Source: Saprospiraceae bacterium (GTDB taxonomy: Bacteria > Bacteroidota > Bacteroidia > Chitinophagales > Saprospiraceae). Taken from it: a DNA stretch of 6,534 bases. Of the stretch, positions 6,168 through 6,534 are shown one piece after another. The notes under the pieces are model-generated. The model had not been told where the DNA came from and did no database searches. It saw only the letters and a program-made list of their open reading frames with translations. Numbering within the stretch: position 1 is the first letter of the stretch; the number at the start of each line of letters is the position of its first letter. The stretch spans positions 1 through 6,534 of the forward strand of contig JACMMM010000743.1 of assembly GCA_014379065.1 (NCBI GenBank). The letters run 5' to 3'. Position numbers and translations under genes: made by a program.

Positions 6168-6181
6168 CTGTGCGAACACAG
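6168..6181 (-). other. Small leader hairpin with UUCG loop
   Basis: On the minus strand CTGTG-TTCG-CACAG forms a perfect 5-bp stem with a UUCG loop, within the predicted 5' leader of the gene starting at 6102 and 65 bases upstream of its ATG. The loop is closed by G-C, not the extra-stable C-G. A short stem like this can occur by chance. Confidence 0.35.
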
Positions 6182-6239
6182 CTTTAGGTTCTTGAAATTA
6201 GAAAAGAGAGGAGCTTGGGGCTATCGAGGGAGGGCGCGA

Positions 6240-6269
6240 CAAAAGTAATGACCCTTCTGACGCTTCAAA
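6240..6269 (-). promoter_or_regulatory. Probable Bacteroidota-type promoter for the gene starting at 6102
   Basis: On the minus strand TTTG (6269-6266) is followed after 18 bases by TACTTTTG (6247-6240), an exact match to the -7 consensus TAnnTTTG of the Bacteroidota primary sigma factor; the -33 TTG spacing falls within the accepted range of about 17-23. Transcription would start near 6233, giving a leader of about 130 bases that carries the UUCG hairpin and the TTCACCGATTT motif. Confidence 0.55.
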
Positions 6270-6422
6270 GGCAGGCGTGACCAACGCAATGGTCTGTTGA
6301 GTGAACGATGGGAATGCCTTAGTCTGGAGTGTGAGGTTGTTGAGTTGGTGTTCAAAAATCTGTGTCGTTTTGGGCCGCGCCCCCTGCCCCTAAAGGGCAA
6401 TGTCATTGACTTAAGGAAAAAA

Positions 6423-6480
6423 GCGAGTGTGAAGTCCTATTTTTGGATTGTCAAATATTCAAAAATATCAACACACTCGC
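6423..6480. repeat. Nested inverted repeat directly before the right-edge gene
   Basis: An outer 9-bp perfect stem (GCGAGTGTG at 6423-6431, CACACTCGC at 6472-6480) encloses an inner 8-bp perfect stem (TATTTTTG at 6438-6445, CAAAAATA at 6460-6467), with a 14-base loop and an internal loop of 6 and 4 bases. The outer arm ends one base before the ATG at 6482. TATTTTTG also fits the -7 consensus TAnnTTTG on the plus strand, but no TTG lies at the right distance upstream (the nearest, at 6406-6408, is 29 bases away). It could be an operator, a leader hairpin that hides the start region, or the end of a mobile element. Confidence 0.65.
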
Positions 6481-6481
6481 C

Positions 6482-6534
6482 ATGCGTACAAAAGTAAAAA
6501 ACATTTTATCAGGGATGAAGTCCTTTGTCCAAAC
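6482..6534 (+). CDS. Probable N-terminus of a gene cut by the window end
   Basis: From ATG at 6482 the frame stays open to the window end and reads MRTKVKNILSGMKSFVQ, 17 complete codons. The basic, amphipathic start resembles the beginning of a cytoplasmic or nucleic-acid-binding protein and not a signal peptide. The product cannot be identified from so little. The call rests on the open frame, the good codon sense and the structured upstream region with a possible -7 box about 37 bases ahead of the start. No Shine-Dalgarno site is seen, as for the other genes here. A transposase is one possibility, given the inverted repeat before it, but nothing proves it. Confidence 0.4.
   Translation, partial: MRTKVKNILSGMKSFVQ

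Larger units (their letters stand above)
6103..6481. other. Intergenic region between divergent genes
   Basis: This 379-base stretch holds the leader and probable promoter of the minus-strand gene starting at 6102 and the upstream region of the plus-strand reading frame that begins at 6482. Open frames of 61 and 66 codons cross it, but their products are Arg/Ser- or Cys-rich without domain character. At 6372-6399 two small inverted repeats follow each other: GGGC-CGC-GCCC and TGCCC-CTAAA-GGGCA, a style of GC-rich intergenic repeat. The part from about 6280 to 6360 shows nothing I can identify. No tRNA-like fold was found. Confidence 0.6.

Noticed and set aside
6297..6497. A 66-codon plus-strand frame in the right-hand intergenic region
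   Set aside because: It runs through GC-rich small inverted repeats and the nested palindrome and overlaps the more plausible start at 6482; the product shows no domain or signal.
1..6534. CRISPR array, tRNA, rRNA, riboswitch or defence system
   Set aside because: No regularly spaced repeats, cloverleaf, conserved RNA core or recognisable defence-protein motif was seen on either strand.

Overview
The window looks like chromosomal DNA of a Bacteroidota bacterium, probably near the Saprospiria or a similar group. Three things point there: a secreted protease with SprB repeats and a type IX secretion (T9SS) type A sorting domain; secreted proteins whose signal peptides end in the Ala-Gln pattern common in this phylum; and upstream regions without clear Shine-Dalgarno sites, one of which carries a good match to the Bacteroidota promoter consensus (TTG, then TAnnTTTG). 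The lineage is an inference from protein style; there is no rRNA gene to confirm it.

Layout. Positions 1-569 (+) hold the 3' part of a gene whose product ends in a GyrI-like ligand-binding domain. A large palindromic intergenic repeat (595-657) separates it from recO (669-1391, +), a recombinational repair gene. recO converges on three minus-strand genes for exported proteins: a small cysteine-containing protein (1855-1472), a large modular M43-type metalloprotease (4649-1971), and a 425-residue protein with a signal peptide, a charged linker and two similar beta-rich halves (6102-4825). The last 430 bases are mostly non-coding; they contain a likely promoter for the 6102-4825 gene, several hairpins, and the first 17 codons of a probable plus-strand gene cut by the window end.

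How the parts relate. The protease should be exported by Sec, carried across the outer membrane by T9SS and anchored or released at the surface. The two other minus-strand proteins carry signal peptides but no visible T9SS sorting domain, so they probably stay in the periplasm or at the envelope. The three genes are separated by 115 and 175 bases with hairpins between them, so they look like separate transcripts more than a tight operon. The leaders of the two longer genes share the motif TTCACCGATTT 11-12 bases before the start codon, and the small gene has a weaker version, which hints at common control or common origin of the leaders.

The most distinctive non-coding content is the density of palindromic repeats: nearly every intergenic space holds one, of at least three sequence types. 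I see no CRISPR array, tRNA, rRNA, complete insertion sequence or recognisable defence system, and no convincing evidence of a wholly new system.
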